DNA of 17,802 nt, taken from an uncultured Clostridia bacterium (lineage in GTDB: Bacteria > Bacillota > Clostridia > UMGS1810). The notes beneath the pieces are model-generated. The model saw nothing but the letters and a program-made list of their open reading frames with translations. It did no database searches and was not told the origin of the DNA. The first letter of the stretch is position 1, and every line of letters begins with the position of its first letter. Position numbers and translations under genes: made by a program. The DNA is taken from the NCBI GenBank assembly GCA_937959315.1, contig CALGRC010000006.1:1-17802 (forward strand), in the 5' to 3' direction. Below are positions 1 to 6,714 of the stretch, in pieces.

Positions 1-208
1 GAGCGCCAATGTGGATTTTTATAGCGGGTTTGTATATTCTATGCTGGATTTGCCGTTGGAACTATATACGCCTATTTTTGCGATTGCCCGCATAGCCGGG
101 TGGAGTGCGCACCGGATTGAAGAGATAATCAACGATGGGAAAATCATCCGTCCCGCGTACAAGAGTGTGGCAAAGCATCAGGAATATTTGCCATTATCTG
201 AACGGTGA
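1..208 (+). CDS. gltA: Citrate synthase, C-terminal fragment (5' end outside window)
   Basis: Citrate synthase condenses oxaloacetate and acetyl-CoA to citrate in the cytoplasm. Only about the last 69 residues are present; the reading frame is open from base 2 and ends at TGA 206-208. The segment N-V-D-F-Y-S-G-F-V-Y followed by L-Y-T-P-I-F-A-I-A-R and G-W-S-A-H-R-I-E-E is the well-known C-terminal signature of the family: the aspartate of VDFYSG is a catalytic residue and the R of the AIAR/GWSAH part lines the citrate site. The GTG at 11-13 is an internal valine codon of this motif, not a start. The gene reads directly toward the alpha-galactosidase gene 28 bases downstream, with no terminator between them, so the two are probably co-transcribed. 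Identification is firm; the enzyme subtype (citrate versus 2-methylcitrate synthase) cannot be settled from this fragment. Confidence 0.93.
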   Translation, partial: SANVDFYSGFVYSMLDLPLELYTPIFAIARIAGWSAHRIEEIINDGKIIRPAYKSVAKHQEYLPLSER

Positions 209-236
209 CCGGACTTAAAAAAGGAGGACAGCCAAA

Positions 237-2390
237 GTGGGCATTTCATTTGAACAGGATATTTTTCATTTGCATGCCGCGGGTGTAAGCTATTGTGTTG
301 GCGTGCGGGACGGGCAATTGATCCATCTATATTGGGGGAAGGAAATCCCAAATGGGAATTTGTGGTATACCGTAGGGGCACACGGTTCTACTTTTGAGGA
401 TACCGCCTATGCCATGCCGTATGATTTCCCGCCGGTGGATACGGGTGATTTCCGTTCGCCGATGGTGGAGATCCAATTTGCCGACGGCAGCCGGGCGACC
501 GGATTTGCGTATGAAGGATATGATATTTTACCCGGCAAGCCGCCGCTTGCAGGGCTTCCGGCAACCTATGCCGAATCGGATGGGGAAGCGGAAACGTTGG
601 TAATCCATATGGCGGATGCGCTGAGCGGTTTGCGTGCAGATTTGTCATATACTATTTTTTCTGCCACCGGCGCCATTGCACGCAGCGTCCAGTTGGTCAA
701 CCAAGGGCAGCAGCCGGTAGTAATCCGCCGGGTACTTAGTGCCAGTGTGGATTTCCCGGATGACGGCTATGAGTTATTGCATTTGCAGGGTGCGTGGGCG
801 CGGGAACGGCAGATAGAACGCCGGCCGCTCATGCATGGGCTGCAGCAGATATCCTCCAGCCGCGGCGCCAGCAGCCACCATCACAACCCTTTTCTTGCCC
901 TGACAGAGCCGGATGCCAATGAACGCTGCGGACGGGTGTATGGTATGAACTTGGTATACAGCGGCAGTTTTGCCGCCCAGGCGGAGGTAGATAGCCGCAA
1001 CCGTACGCGCATGCAGATTGGAATCAATCCCGAGGGATTTTCCTGGAAATTAGATGCCGGCGAGATATTTCAGTCGCCAGAGGCCATTTTGGTTTTTTCA
1101 AATGCGGGGCTGGGCGGTATGTCGCATATTTATCATACGCTGTACCGCAGCCGGCTGTGCCGCGGGAAATACCGCGATGCACCGCGGCCAATCCTCATCA
1201 ATAACTGGGAAGCGACTTATTTTGATTTTGACGAAGAAAAACTGCTTTCCATTGCCCGGGCGGCGCGCGGCATTGGGATAGAGCTGTTTGTGCTGGATGA
1301 CGGTTGGTTTGGCAAACGGGACCGGGACAACTGTTCGCTGGGCGATTGGGTGGTGGATAAACGTAAGCTGCCCAATGGATTGGATGGGCTGGTGCAGAAA
1401 ATCACAGCGCTGGGGTTGAAATTTGGCTTGTGGTTTGAGCCGGAGATGGTTTCGCCGGACAGTGATTTATACCGGGCACATCCCGACTGGTGCCTGCATG
1501 TCGAAGGCCGTCCGCGCACCCTTGGGCGCCAGCAGCTTATTTTGGACTTGTCGCGGCAGGATGTGTGCGATTATATTGTAGACGCGGTATCCCGTGTGCT
1601 GCGCTCAGCAGATATTTCTTACGTCAAGTGGGATATGAACCGAAATATGACCGAAATTGGCAGCGCGCTTTTGCCGCCCGGCCGTCAGCAGGAAACTGCA
1701 CACCGGTATATGCTGGGGCTTTATCATGTGATGGAGCGGATTACCACTGCTTTCCCAGATGTGCTGTTTGAAGGATGCAGCGGCGGCGGCGGGCGGTTTG
1801 ATCCGGGGATTTTGTATTATATGCCGCAGATTTGGTGCAGCGATGACAGTGACGCTATCGAACGCACCCGTATTCAGTATGGTACCAGCCTGGTGTATCC
1901 GGCCAGCACGATGGGGGCGCATGTTTCTGCGGTTCCCAACCATCAGACCGGCCGGGTGACGCCGTTCCAAACGCGCGGGGATGTTGCAATGTCGGGGAAT
2001 TTTGGCTATGAACTGGATTTGAGCAAGCTTACGCCGGAAGAGCTGGAATTGGCCAAACAGCAGGTGGCAGTCTGCAAAGAAATTCGCAGTACCATTCAAT
2101 TTGGAACCTTTTACCGGCTGCTTAGCCCGTTTGAGGGGAATGACTGTGCATGGGAATTTGTTGCGCCAGACGGCAGTGAAGCGGTATTTTGCGCTGTCAG
2201 ACGGTTGGCGCGGCCAAATTGGCGGAGTTATCCTATCAAGCTGGCAGGTTTGGAAGAATCGGTGCAGTACGAGGTGCTGGGGACAGGCGAGCAATATGCC
2301 GGCGGGGTACTGATGCAGGTCGGTTTATTGCTGCCAGAGGCGAAACAGGATTTTGAAAGTTATTTTGTGCGGTTAAAACGTGTGCGGTAA
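237..2390 (+). CDS. Alpha-galactosidase, glycoside hydrolase family 36
   Basis: A 717-residue protein, the usual size of bacterial GH36 alpha-galactosidases (about 730), which remove terminal alpha-1,6-galactose from raffinose, stachyose and melibiose with retention of configuration. It has an N-terminal beta-sandwich (about residues 1-320), a TIM barrel starting near the NNWEATYFDF segment, and a C-terminal beta domain. The barrel carries LDDGWFGKRD, the KWDMNRNMTE motif with the expected nucleophile D466, and WCSDDSD at 534-540, where D536 is the likely acid/base. There is no signal peptide, so it acts on imported oligosaccharides in the cytoplasm. The start is GTG at 237, chosen because AGGAGG lies at 222-228 with good spacing. 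No promoter fits in the 28-base gap after citrate synthase; transcription ends at the hairpin at 2404-2434. The family call is very secure; the exact natural substrate is not visible. Confidence 0.96.
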   Translation: MGISFEQDIFHLHAAGVSYCVGVRDGQLIHLYWGKEIPNGNLWYTVGAHGSTFEDTAYAMPYDFPPVDTGDFRSPMVEIQFADGSRATGFAYEGYDILPGKPPLAGLPATYAESDGEAETLVIHMADALSGLRADLSYTIFSATGAIARSVQLVNQGQQPVVIRRVLSASVDFPDDGYELLHLQGAWARERQIERRPLMHGLQQISSSRGASSHHHNPFLALTEPDANERCGRVYGMNLVYSGSFAAQAEVDSRNRTRMQIGINPEGFSWKLDAGEIFQSPEAILVFSNAGLGGMSHIYHTLYRSRLCRGKYRDAPRPILINNWEATYFDFDEEKLLSIARAARGIGIELFVLDDGWFGKRDRDNCSLGDWVVDKRKLPNGLDGLVQKITALGLKFGLWFEPEMVSPDSDLYRAHPDWCLHVEGRPRTLGRQQLILDLSRQDVCDYIVDAVSRVLRSADISYVKWDMNRNMTEIGSALLPPGRQQETAHRYMLGLYHVMERITTAFPDVLFEGCSGGGGRFDPGILYYMPQIWCSDDSDAIERTRIQYGTSLVYPASTMGAHVSAVPNHQTGRVTPFQTRGDVAMSGNFGYELDLSKLTPEELELAKQQVAVCKEIRSTIQFGTFYRLLSPFEGNDCAWEFVAPDGSEAVFCAVRRLARPNWRSYPIKLAGLEESVQYEVLGTGEQYAGGVLMQVGLLLPEAKQDFESYFVRLKRVR

Positions 2391-2403
2391 ACAGATAAAA
2401 AAC

Positions 2404-2434
2404 AAAGCGCAGGGGATATCCCCTGCGCTTTTTT
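2404..2434. terminator. Bidirectional rho-independent terminator
   Basis: A perfect GC-rich hairpin (GCGCAGGGG / CCCCTGCGC around a short AT centre), with A residues on the left and a T run on the right, sits between the convergent alpha-galactosidase and kinase-like genes. The A/T flanks allow it to work in both directions. Confidence 0.9.
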
Positions 2435-2438
2435 GATG

Positions 2439-3017
2439 TTACCAGCGGCGGTAAGCAGACTCTAAAAGATCGGCAGCCAGGTCAATCCCCATACCGCTAT
2501 TGATACATAGATCGTAGTTTTGTGCTTTTCCCCAGGTATGGGATGCAAAATGCTCATAGTATGCAGCGCGCGCTTTGTCGCGCTTTTGAATATAATGGCG
2601 CAAGTTTTTTTCTTTTACGCCATATTCTAATTGCACACGGCGGATTTTTTCTTCTATGGGTGCATAAATAAATACGTGCATACAGTTTTTGTAGTCTTCC
2701 AAAACATAATTGGCACATCGCCCCAGCAATATGCAGGGGCCTTTGTTTGCCAATTCGCGTATGGCGTCAAATTCCGCCAGATATAGTTGCGTTGCTACCG
2801 AAGAACCGTCCCAATTGGTAGCAATGGTGTATAAAAAACTAGTGCCCTGCTGCTCGGATTTTTCCACATATTCTTCTGCCAGGCCGCTTTTTTGGGCGGT
2901 CATGGAAATAATTTGCCGGTCGTAGAGCGGGATGCCGAGCTGTTCGGCCAGTTTTTGTGCAATCATCCTTCCGCCCGAGCCATATTCCCGGCTGATGGTT
3001 ATAATGGCATTGCTCAT
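2439..3017 (-). CDS. Cytidylate kinase-like family protein (Cmk2 type)
   Basis: A 192-residue P-loop kinase-like protein of the cytidylate kinase-like family common in Clostridia. The N-terminal nucleotide-binding loop is S-R-E-Y-G-S-G-G-R (residues 9-17), a variant of the Walker A loop typical of this family. A middle G-R-C-A-N-Y motif (99-104) follows the second core strand, and a lid-like basic helix with the RDKARAAYYEHF pattern lies at about 146-157. It lacks the sequence of true Cmk, so the substrate is unproven; CMP phosphorylation is only a name-level guess. The start ATG at 3015-3017 is preceded by GGAGGG eight bases upstream. It lies 21 bases behind the secreted-protein gene on the same strand and probably shares its transcript, ending at the hairpin at 2404-2434. 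Family confidence is high; function is low. Confidence 0.85.
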   Translation of the reverse strand: MSNAIITISREYGSGGRMIAQKLAEQLGIPLYDRQIISMTAQKSGLAEEYVEKSEQQGTSFLYTIATNWDGSSVATQLYLAEFDAIRELANKGPCILLGRCANYVLEDYKNCMHVFIYAPIEEKIRRVQLEYGVKEKNLRHYIQKRDKARAAYYEHFASHTWGKAQNYDLCINSGMGIDLAADLLESAYRRW

Positions 3018-3038
3018 TCCTGATTCCCTCCATATCTT

Positions 3039-3686
3039 TTATTTTTGTAGTGCTAGGCAATATGCGGCGGCTGTGCCGCGGTAAGTAATTTGATTGGCTT
3101 CCTCGTTCAGCAGGATGGTTGCCAATGGCTGGCGTATGATGGCTTCAAACCGTGTCTGTTCTATATCGTTGTATGCTTCGCGCAGTGCGGCAAGCTGCCG
3201 GGCAGTTAAGGCTTGTTCCATGGTGGTTGGACTGGCCCAGCCAGGGGATTCCAGTGGGTTTTCTACTCCGTTTTTGTCGGTATAGGAAGGCCTTGGTTCG
3301 CCATACCGTGCGGTCAAGGCGGCTTTGATATCGGTTTCGTTTTCCTGCTGGTATTGAACGGTTACTCCGTATAGGATAGGTGTATCTGAAGCGCCGCCGG
3401 CTGTATCAAAAAGCAGGCCGACAGTTGCGGGGTTCCCAAATATCGTCTGGTTTTGCACCACTGCGCGGATACGGGCAACAGAATCCGCCGGCTCGGTGAT
3501 CAGCTGCTGCACATCGCCGCCGGCGATGGCAAGCGCTTGCTTAACCGTTTCCCAATCTGACCCCCAGCCCAATTCGGCGTAGGAATATTGCATCAGCTCT
3601 GCCTGTATTGCCGTGTGGTCAGGCTGCTGTGCGGGTGTAGCTGCCAGACAGGCCGCAGCTACAAATGAAAGTAGTATATGGTACAT
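3039..3686 (-). CDS. Secreted protein of unknown function
   Basis: A 215-residue protein that I cannot assign to a characterised family. Residues 1-19 form a hydrophobic Sec-type signal (ILLSFVAAACLAA) with a likely cleavage after T-P-A. The n-region has no Lys or Arg, which is atypical, and Cys13 does not sit in a convincing lipobox. The mature part starts with an acidic/polar stretch, then W-G-S-D-W-E-T-V-K, then strands around VGLLFDTAG and LYGVTVQY, a helix ending in RYGEPRPSY, and a C-terminal half of helix and strand. The pattern of W-G-x-x-x-x-x-V followed by a strand pair and a helix ending in YGEP is common in small exported Clostridial proteins. The start ATG has AGGAGG seven bases upstream. 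It sits only about 20 bases after the hpf terminator and 21 bases before the kinase-like gene. Confidence 0.7.
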   Translation of the reverse strand: MYHILLSFVAAACLAATPAQQPDHTAIQAELMQYSYAELGWGSDWETVKQALAIAGGDVQQLITEPADSVARIRAVVQNQTIFGNPATVGLLFDTAGGASDTPILYGVTVQYQQENETDIKAALTARYGEPRPSYTDKNGVENPLESPGWASPTTMEQALTARQLAALREAYNDIEQTRFEAIIRQPLATILLNEEANQITYRGTAAAYCLALQK

Positions 3687-3707
3687 AAAAAACCCTCCTT
3701 TTCCTTT

Positions 3708-3742
3708 AAAAAAAGCCGCCCGAAAAAAGGGCGGCTTTTTTT
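3708..3742 (-). terminator. Rho-independent terminator of hpf
   Basis: The hairpin GCCGCCC / GGGCGGC around a GAAAAAA loop is flanked by A7 and T7 runs, immediately after the hpf stop codon on the minus strand. It leaves about 20 bases before the ATG of the next minus-strand gene. Confidence 0.88.
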
Positions 3743-3743
3743 A

Positions 3744-4265
3744 TCAGCCAAGCTCAATTAAACCGTAATTTCCGTCTTTGCGTTTGTAAACCACGTTCTT
3801 GTCCAGCGTTTCTGAATTGCTAAAGATGTAGAAGGTATGTCCCAGCAGGTTCATCTGCAAAATAGCCTCTTCGGGGCTCATGGGTTTATCGTGATATTTT
3901 TTTGTTTTGACAATGCGGAATTCGGTTTCCTCTTCTACGGCGATATCGGTATCAGCCGCGTTAAACGCACCGCTTCTGAGGCGTTTTTCCAATCTTGTTT
4001 TTTGCTTGCGGATTTGCCGTTCCAGTACGTCTACGGCTTTATCCAAAGAGGCGTACATATCATGGTTGGATACCTCTGCCCGGAAAATCATGCCGCTGTG
4101 AAAAATGGTAATTTCAACAATTTGCTGTTCCTTTTGAACAGAGAGGGTTACGTTTGCTTCGGCGTCGTCTGAGAAAAATTTGTCAATGCGCGTGAGCTTT
4201 TTTTCAATATAGTCTTTCAACCCCTGCGTGACGTCGATTTTTCTTCCCGTAATCTTTGTTTTCAT
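3744..4265 (-). CDS. hpf: Ribosome hibernation promoting factor, long form
   Basis: A 173-residue long-form HPF. It binds the decoding region of the 30S subunit and, through its C-terminal domain, pairs two ribosomes into an inactive 100S dimer in stationary phase or stress. The N-terminal S30AE domain (about 1-100) shows the expected start (K-I-T-G-R-K-I-D-V-T), the KLTRIDKFF helix and the ASLDKAVDVLERQIRKQKTRL helix. An acidic linker (about 103-117) is followed by the C-terminal dimerisation domain with KPMSPEEAILQMNLLGHTFYIF and the NVVYKRKDGNYGLIEL end, both diagnostic of the long form. The ATG start has AAAGGGG upstream. A separate promoter is likely in the 100-base gap before it, and a strong terminator follows directly. 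Identification is very secure. Confidence 0.97.
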   Translation of the reverse strand: MKTKITGRKIDVTQGLKDYIEKKLTRIDKFFSDDAEANVTLSVQKEQQIVEITIFHSGMIFRAEVSNHDMYASLDKAVDVLERQIRKQKTRLEKRLRSGAFNAADTDIAVEEETEFRIVKTKKYHDKPMSPEEAILQMNLLGHTFYIFSNSETLDKNVVYKRKDGNYGLIELG

Positions 4266-4331
4266 GCTAACAACCCCTTTTCAAATGTGATGTCGCTTGC
4301 ATAGGAAAAGATAATATTCCCCTATATTCTA

Positions 4332-4361
4332 ATTTTACCCCAAACTGGCAGTTGTAAACAA
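4332..4361 (-). promoter_or_regulatory. Candidate hpf promoter
   Basis: On the minus strand, TTGTTT (4356-4361) and TAAAAT (4332-4337) are separated by 18 bases, about 65 bases upstream of the hpf start and just after the fumarase alpha stop. The match to a housekeeping promoter is moderate. Read-through from the fumarase gene is also possible, because I see no terminator between them. Confidence 0.45.
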
Positions 4362-4365
4362 AGAA

Positions 4366-5202
4366 TTAAAGGATTTTTGTCCGGTGCCGGGTGACATGGC
4401 AGCTAATATTGACGGCCGCCGGCAGGCCGGCAATATGCGTAGGGGCGGTTTCTATATAGACATGCAATGCAGTGGTGCGTCCTCCAAAGCCCTGCGGGCC
4501 GATGCCTAACTGATTGATGGAATCAAGAAGCTCCTGCTCCAGCCCGGCATAATAGCGGCTGGGGTTGGGGGTACTCCGGGTGAGCGCTTTTTTGGCAAGC
4601 ATGGCGCAGCTTTCAAAATTGCCTCCCAGCCCTACGCCTACGACGATGGGTGGGCAGGGATTGCTTCCCGCGCGGTCTACCGTATCAATGACAAACGCCT
4701 TGACTGCCTCGATGCCGTCTGACGGCGAAAACATGCGCAAAGCGCTCATATTTTCGCTGCCAAATCCCTTTGGCGCGATGGTGATAGCGAGCTGGTCCCC
4801 ATCGCAAAAATCATAGTGGATAACTGCCGGGGTGTTGTCGCCGGTATTTTCCCGGAAAATTGGATCGGATACAATGGATTTGCGCAGATAGCCGGCGGTG
4901 TAGCCCTCGCGTACCCCGCGGTTGATGGCGGCGGTCAGGTTTTCCCCTTCCACATGCACCTGGCTGCCAATCTCCACAAAAAAGACCGCCATACCGGTGT
5001 CCTGGCAGATGGGTACCTGCTTTTGCTGTGCGATCTCTGCGTTTTCCAATAGCTTTTCCAATATTTCTTTCCCGACCGGCGAAGGTTCGGCCTGCTGCGC
5101 ACTGGAAATGGCGCGGCGCACATCGTCCGGCAGGTTATAATTTGCTTCCATGCACAATTGCCTGACGGCTTGCGTAACGGTTTCTGATGCAATGATCCGC
5201 AT
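4366..5202 (-). CDS. Class I fumarate hydratase / tartrate dehydratase, alpha subunit
   Basis: A 278-residue alpha chain of the oxygen-sensitive, 4Fe-4S class I hydratases that interconvert fumarate and malate (or dehydrate L-tartrate) in the cytoplasm. C66 in P-I-C-Q-D-T-G, C183 in N-P-C-P-P and C268 in I-S-C-H-V match the spacing of the three cluster ligands known in E. coli FumA. G-V-G-L-G-G follows C183, as in the family. The start ATG at 5200-5202 has AGGAGG ten bases upstream; the longer frame to 5298 would run into gtrA and is rejected. It begins 5 bases after the gtrA stop, so it belongs to the GT2-gtrA transcript. The beta subunit, normally the next gene, is absent: hpf follows instead. 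Whether it acts on fumarate or tartrate cannot be read from the sequence. Confidence 0.92.
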   Translation of the reverse strand: MRIIASETVTQAVRQLCMEANYNLPDDVRRAISSAQQAEPSPVGKEILEKLLENAEIAQQKQVPICQDTGMAVFFVEIGSQVHVEGENLTAAINRGVREGYTAGYLRKSIVSDPIFRENTGDNTPAVIHYDFCDGDQLAITIAPKGFGSENMSALRMFSPSDGIEAVKAFVIDTVDRAGSNPCPPIVVGVGLGGNFESCAMLAKKALTRSTPNPSRYYAGLEQELLDSINQLGIGPQGFGGRTTALHVYIETAPTHIAGLPAAVNISCHVTRHRTKIL

Positions 5203-5207
5203 GGTAG

Positions 5208-5630
5208 TTATGCCTCCTTTTCTTTTGTAAATACCCAAAACCGGTTTAAGATATAGTTGGTTAGCGTGACAAATGGTGCTGTTAAAATAAAGCTCCACAC
5301 TTTGCCCAGGCCCAGCAGGTCGCGCCAGAACCAGTACATTACCAGATTAATGCAAAGGGTCAGCAGGTTGACCAGCAGGAACTTGATCATTTCCTTTTTG
5401 GGTGCACGGCCCTTCCTTTCAAATGTCCACCGGCGGTTCCAGATAAAACTGTTGACAACCGACAGGGTAAAGCTGGCTGCCTTGGCCAGATATTCTGGAA
5501 TGGCAAAGGATAATAGGTAAAAAACCACAAAGTCAATGACAGTGTTGCTGACGCCCACAATGCCAAATTTGACCAGCGGCTTGATATGTTCTTTGAGTTT
5601 AGCGATGGCTGCTGCGGTCATCCTGGCCAT
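5208..5630 (-). CDS. GtrA family membrane protein (lipid-linked sugar flippase type)
   Basis: A 140-residue integral membrane protein with four predicted helices: about 19-38 (VKFGIVGVSNTVIDFVVFYLL), 45-62, 81-100 and 108-128. The opening K-F-G-I-V-G-V-S-N-T motif and the N-R-x-W-x-F motifs after helix 2 (NRRWTF) and at the C-terminus (NRFWVF) are hallmarks of the GtrA family. Members of this family are thought to flip undecaprenyl-phosphate-bound sugars made by a partner GT2 enzyme so that surface polymers can be glycosylated outside. The partner is directly upstream: the coding regions overlap by 32 bases (5599-5630), which suggests translational coupling, in line with the weak ribosome site (AAGGTAGGG). 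A start at the second ATG (5621) is possible but has poorer spacing. The family call is secure; the sugar and the acceptor are unknown. Confidence 0.92.
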   Translation of the reverse strand: MARMTAAAIAKLKEHIKPLVKFGIVGVSNTVIDFVVFYLLSFAIPEYLAKAASFTLSVVNSFIWNRRWTFERKGRAPKKEMIKFLLVNLLTLCINLVMYWFWRDLLGLGKVWSFILTAPFVTLTNYILNRFWVFTKEKEA

Positions 5631-6555
5631 TGGGGAACCCTACCTTTTCTTTGATAATATACAGCGGGCGGTTTTTGGCTTCGTCATAAATGCGGCCGAT
5701 ATATTCGCCGATGATGCCCAGCATAAACAAAATGACGCCGTTGCAAAACAGCGATACCGCCAAAATGGAAGCCCAGCCCTCCACCGTATGCCCGATGAGC
5801 TTTTGCACAATGACAACGATGAGATAAATAAAACTCAATGCGGCAATGCCAACGCCCAAGTATTCCGCAAGCTTTAATGGTTTAAAGGAAAAAGAAATAA
5901 TGCCGTCGGTGGCAAATTTGAGCATTTTTTTAAGCGGGTATTTGGTTTCGCCCGCAAACCGCTCCTCCCGCACATATTCTACTGCCGTCTGCCGGAACCC
6001 AACCCAGCTTACCAGCCCGCGTACATAGCGGTTTTTTTCGGTCAGTCCGCGCATGACGTCGCACACCTTGCGGTCCAGCAGGCGGAAATCCCCGGTATCT
6101 ACCGGGATATCCACATCGGTCATGGAACGAAGCAGCCGGTAAAACAGCTTGGCCGTCAGCTTTTTAAAAGCCGTTTCCCCTTTGCGCTGCAGCCGTTTGC
6201 CATAGACGACGTCGTAGCCCTCTTTCCATTTGGCAATCATGTCCAGCATCACCTCGGGCGGGTCCTGCAAATCGGCGTCAATCACAATCACGGCATCGCC
6301 TGCAGCATAGTCCATGCCCGCCGAAATGGCAGTCTGATGGCCGAAATTGCGGGAAAAATCCAACAGCCGCGTATGCGGGTCGGTTTGGATGATATCGCGA
6401 ATCAATACGGCGGTGTGATCGCGGCTGCCATCATTGACAAATAATAATTCATAATCTTCCCCTGTCTGGTCCATCACTGCTTTTAACCGCTTGTGCGACT
6501 CACGGACCACCAGTTCTTCGTTGTAGACAGGTATGATAATGGAATACATGCTCAA
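5599..6555 (-). CDS. Glycosyltransferase family 2, polyprenyl-phosphate hexose synthase type
   Basis: About 318 residues, of the DPM1/GtrB-like GT2 group that transfers a hexose from a nucleotide sugar to undecaprenyl phosphate at the inner membrane face. The GT-A domain opens with Y-S-I-I-I-P-V-Y-N-E-E; then come F-V-N-D-G-S-R-D and the metal-binding D-A-D-L-Q-D-P-P-E (about residues 93-101), and SRNFGHQTAISAG, all typical. Two C-terminal membrane helices (about 230-253 and 264-288) anchor it. The start is uncertain by two codons. The ATG at 6547-6549 lies 16 bases from GGAGG, whereas the in-frame TTG at 6553-6555 lies at a normal distance of 9, so I chose the TTG. It heads an operon with gtrA and the fumarase alpha gene, behind a strong promoter. 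The sugar donor is not determined. Confidence 0.92.
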   Translation of the reverse strand: MSMYSIIIPVYNEELVVRESHKRLKAVMDQTGEDYELLFVNDGSRDHTAVLIRDIIQTDPHTRLLDFSRNFGHQTAISAGMDYAAGDAVIVIDADLQDPPEVMLDMIAKWKEGYDVVYGKRLQRKGETAFKKLTAKLFYRLLRSMTDVDIPVDTGDFRLLDRKVCDVMRGLTEKNRYVRGLVSWVGFRQTAVEYVREERFAGETKYPLKKMLKFATDGIISFSFKPLKLAEYLGVGIAALSFIYLIVVIVQKLIGHTVEGWASILAVSLFCNGVILFMLGIIGEYIGRIYDEAKNRPLYIIKEKVGFPNGQDDRSSHR

Positions 6556-6563
6556 AATATAAA

Positions 6564-6570
6564 CACCTCC
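6564..6570 (-). promoter_or_regulatory. Ribosome binding site that favours a TTG start for the GT2 gene
   Basis: GGAGGTG on the minus strand. GGAGG is 9 bases from TTG 6555 but 16 from ATG 6549. The transcript predicted from the upstream promoter would begin almost at this site, giving a leader of roughly 16 bases. Confidence 0.6.
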
Positions 6571-6577
6571 GTACCAT

Positions 6578-6606
6578 ATCATACCATGCCTGTCCGGGTT
6601 TTGCAA
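6578..6606 (-). promoter_or_regulatory. Promoter of the GT2-gtrA-fumarase alpha operon
   Basis: TTGCAA (6601-6606) and TATGAT (6578-6583) on the minus strand, 17 bases apart, with TGG before the -10 (extended -10). The predicted start is close to 6571. Confidence 0.8.
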
Positions 6607-6615
6607 GGATTGGCA

Positions 6616-6631
6616 TTATTTTATAAAATAA
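6616..6631. repeat. AT-only perfect palindrome between divergent promoters
   Basis: TTATTTTATAAAATAA is a 16-base perfect inverted repeat lying between the -35 boxes of the divergent GT2 and mutase promoters. It could be an operator, an UP-element-like AT tract for either promoter, or chance in AT-rich DNA. Confidence 0.5.
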
Positions 6632-6654
6632 ATAAAGTACTTGGTAAATAGTGT

Positions 6655-6683
6655 TTGATTTTTTGGCATACAATGTGTATAAT
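6655..6683 (+). promoter_or_regulatory. Promoter of the phospho-sugar mutase gene
   Basis: TTGATT (6655-6660) and a consensus TATAAT (6678-6683) with a 17-base spacer. The predicted start is near 6690, giving a leader of about 25 bases that contains GGGAGG at 6702-6707. Confidence 0.8.
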
Positions 6684-6714
6684 AAAGGCAAGTGTTACGA
6701 CGGGAGGAATGACC

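Noticed and set aside
1605..2294. 229-codon open frame on the minus strand inside the alpha-galactosidase gene
   Set aside because: It lies fully antisense to a gene with intact GH36 catalytic motifs, has no ribosome site, and its translation shows no recognisable domain.
5203..5298. Longer fumarase alpha start at 5298
   Set aside because: The extra 32 residues overlap gtrA and do not look like the family; ATG 5202 has AGGAGG upstream.
6663..6683. TTGGCA (6663-6668) as the -35 of the mutase promoter
   Set aside because: Only 9 bases from TATAAT; the TTGATT at 6655 has the normal 17-base spacing.
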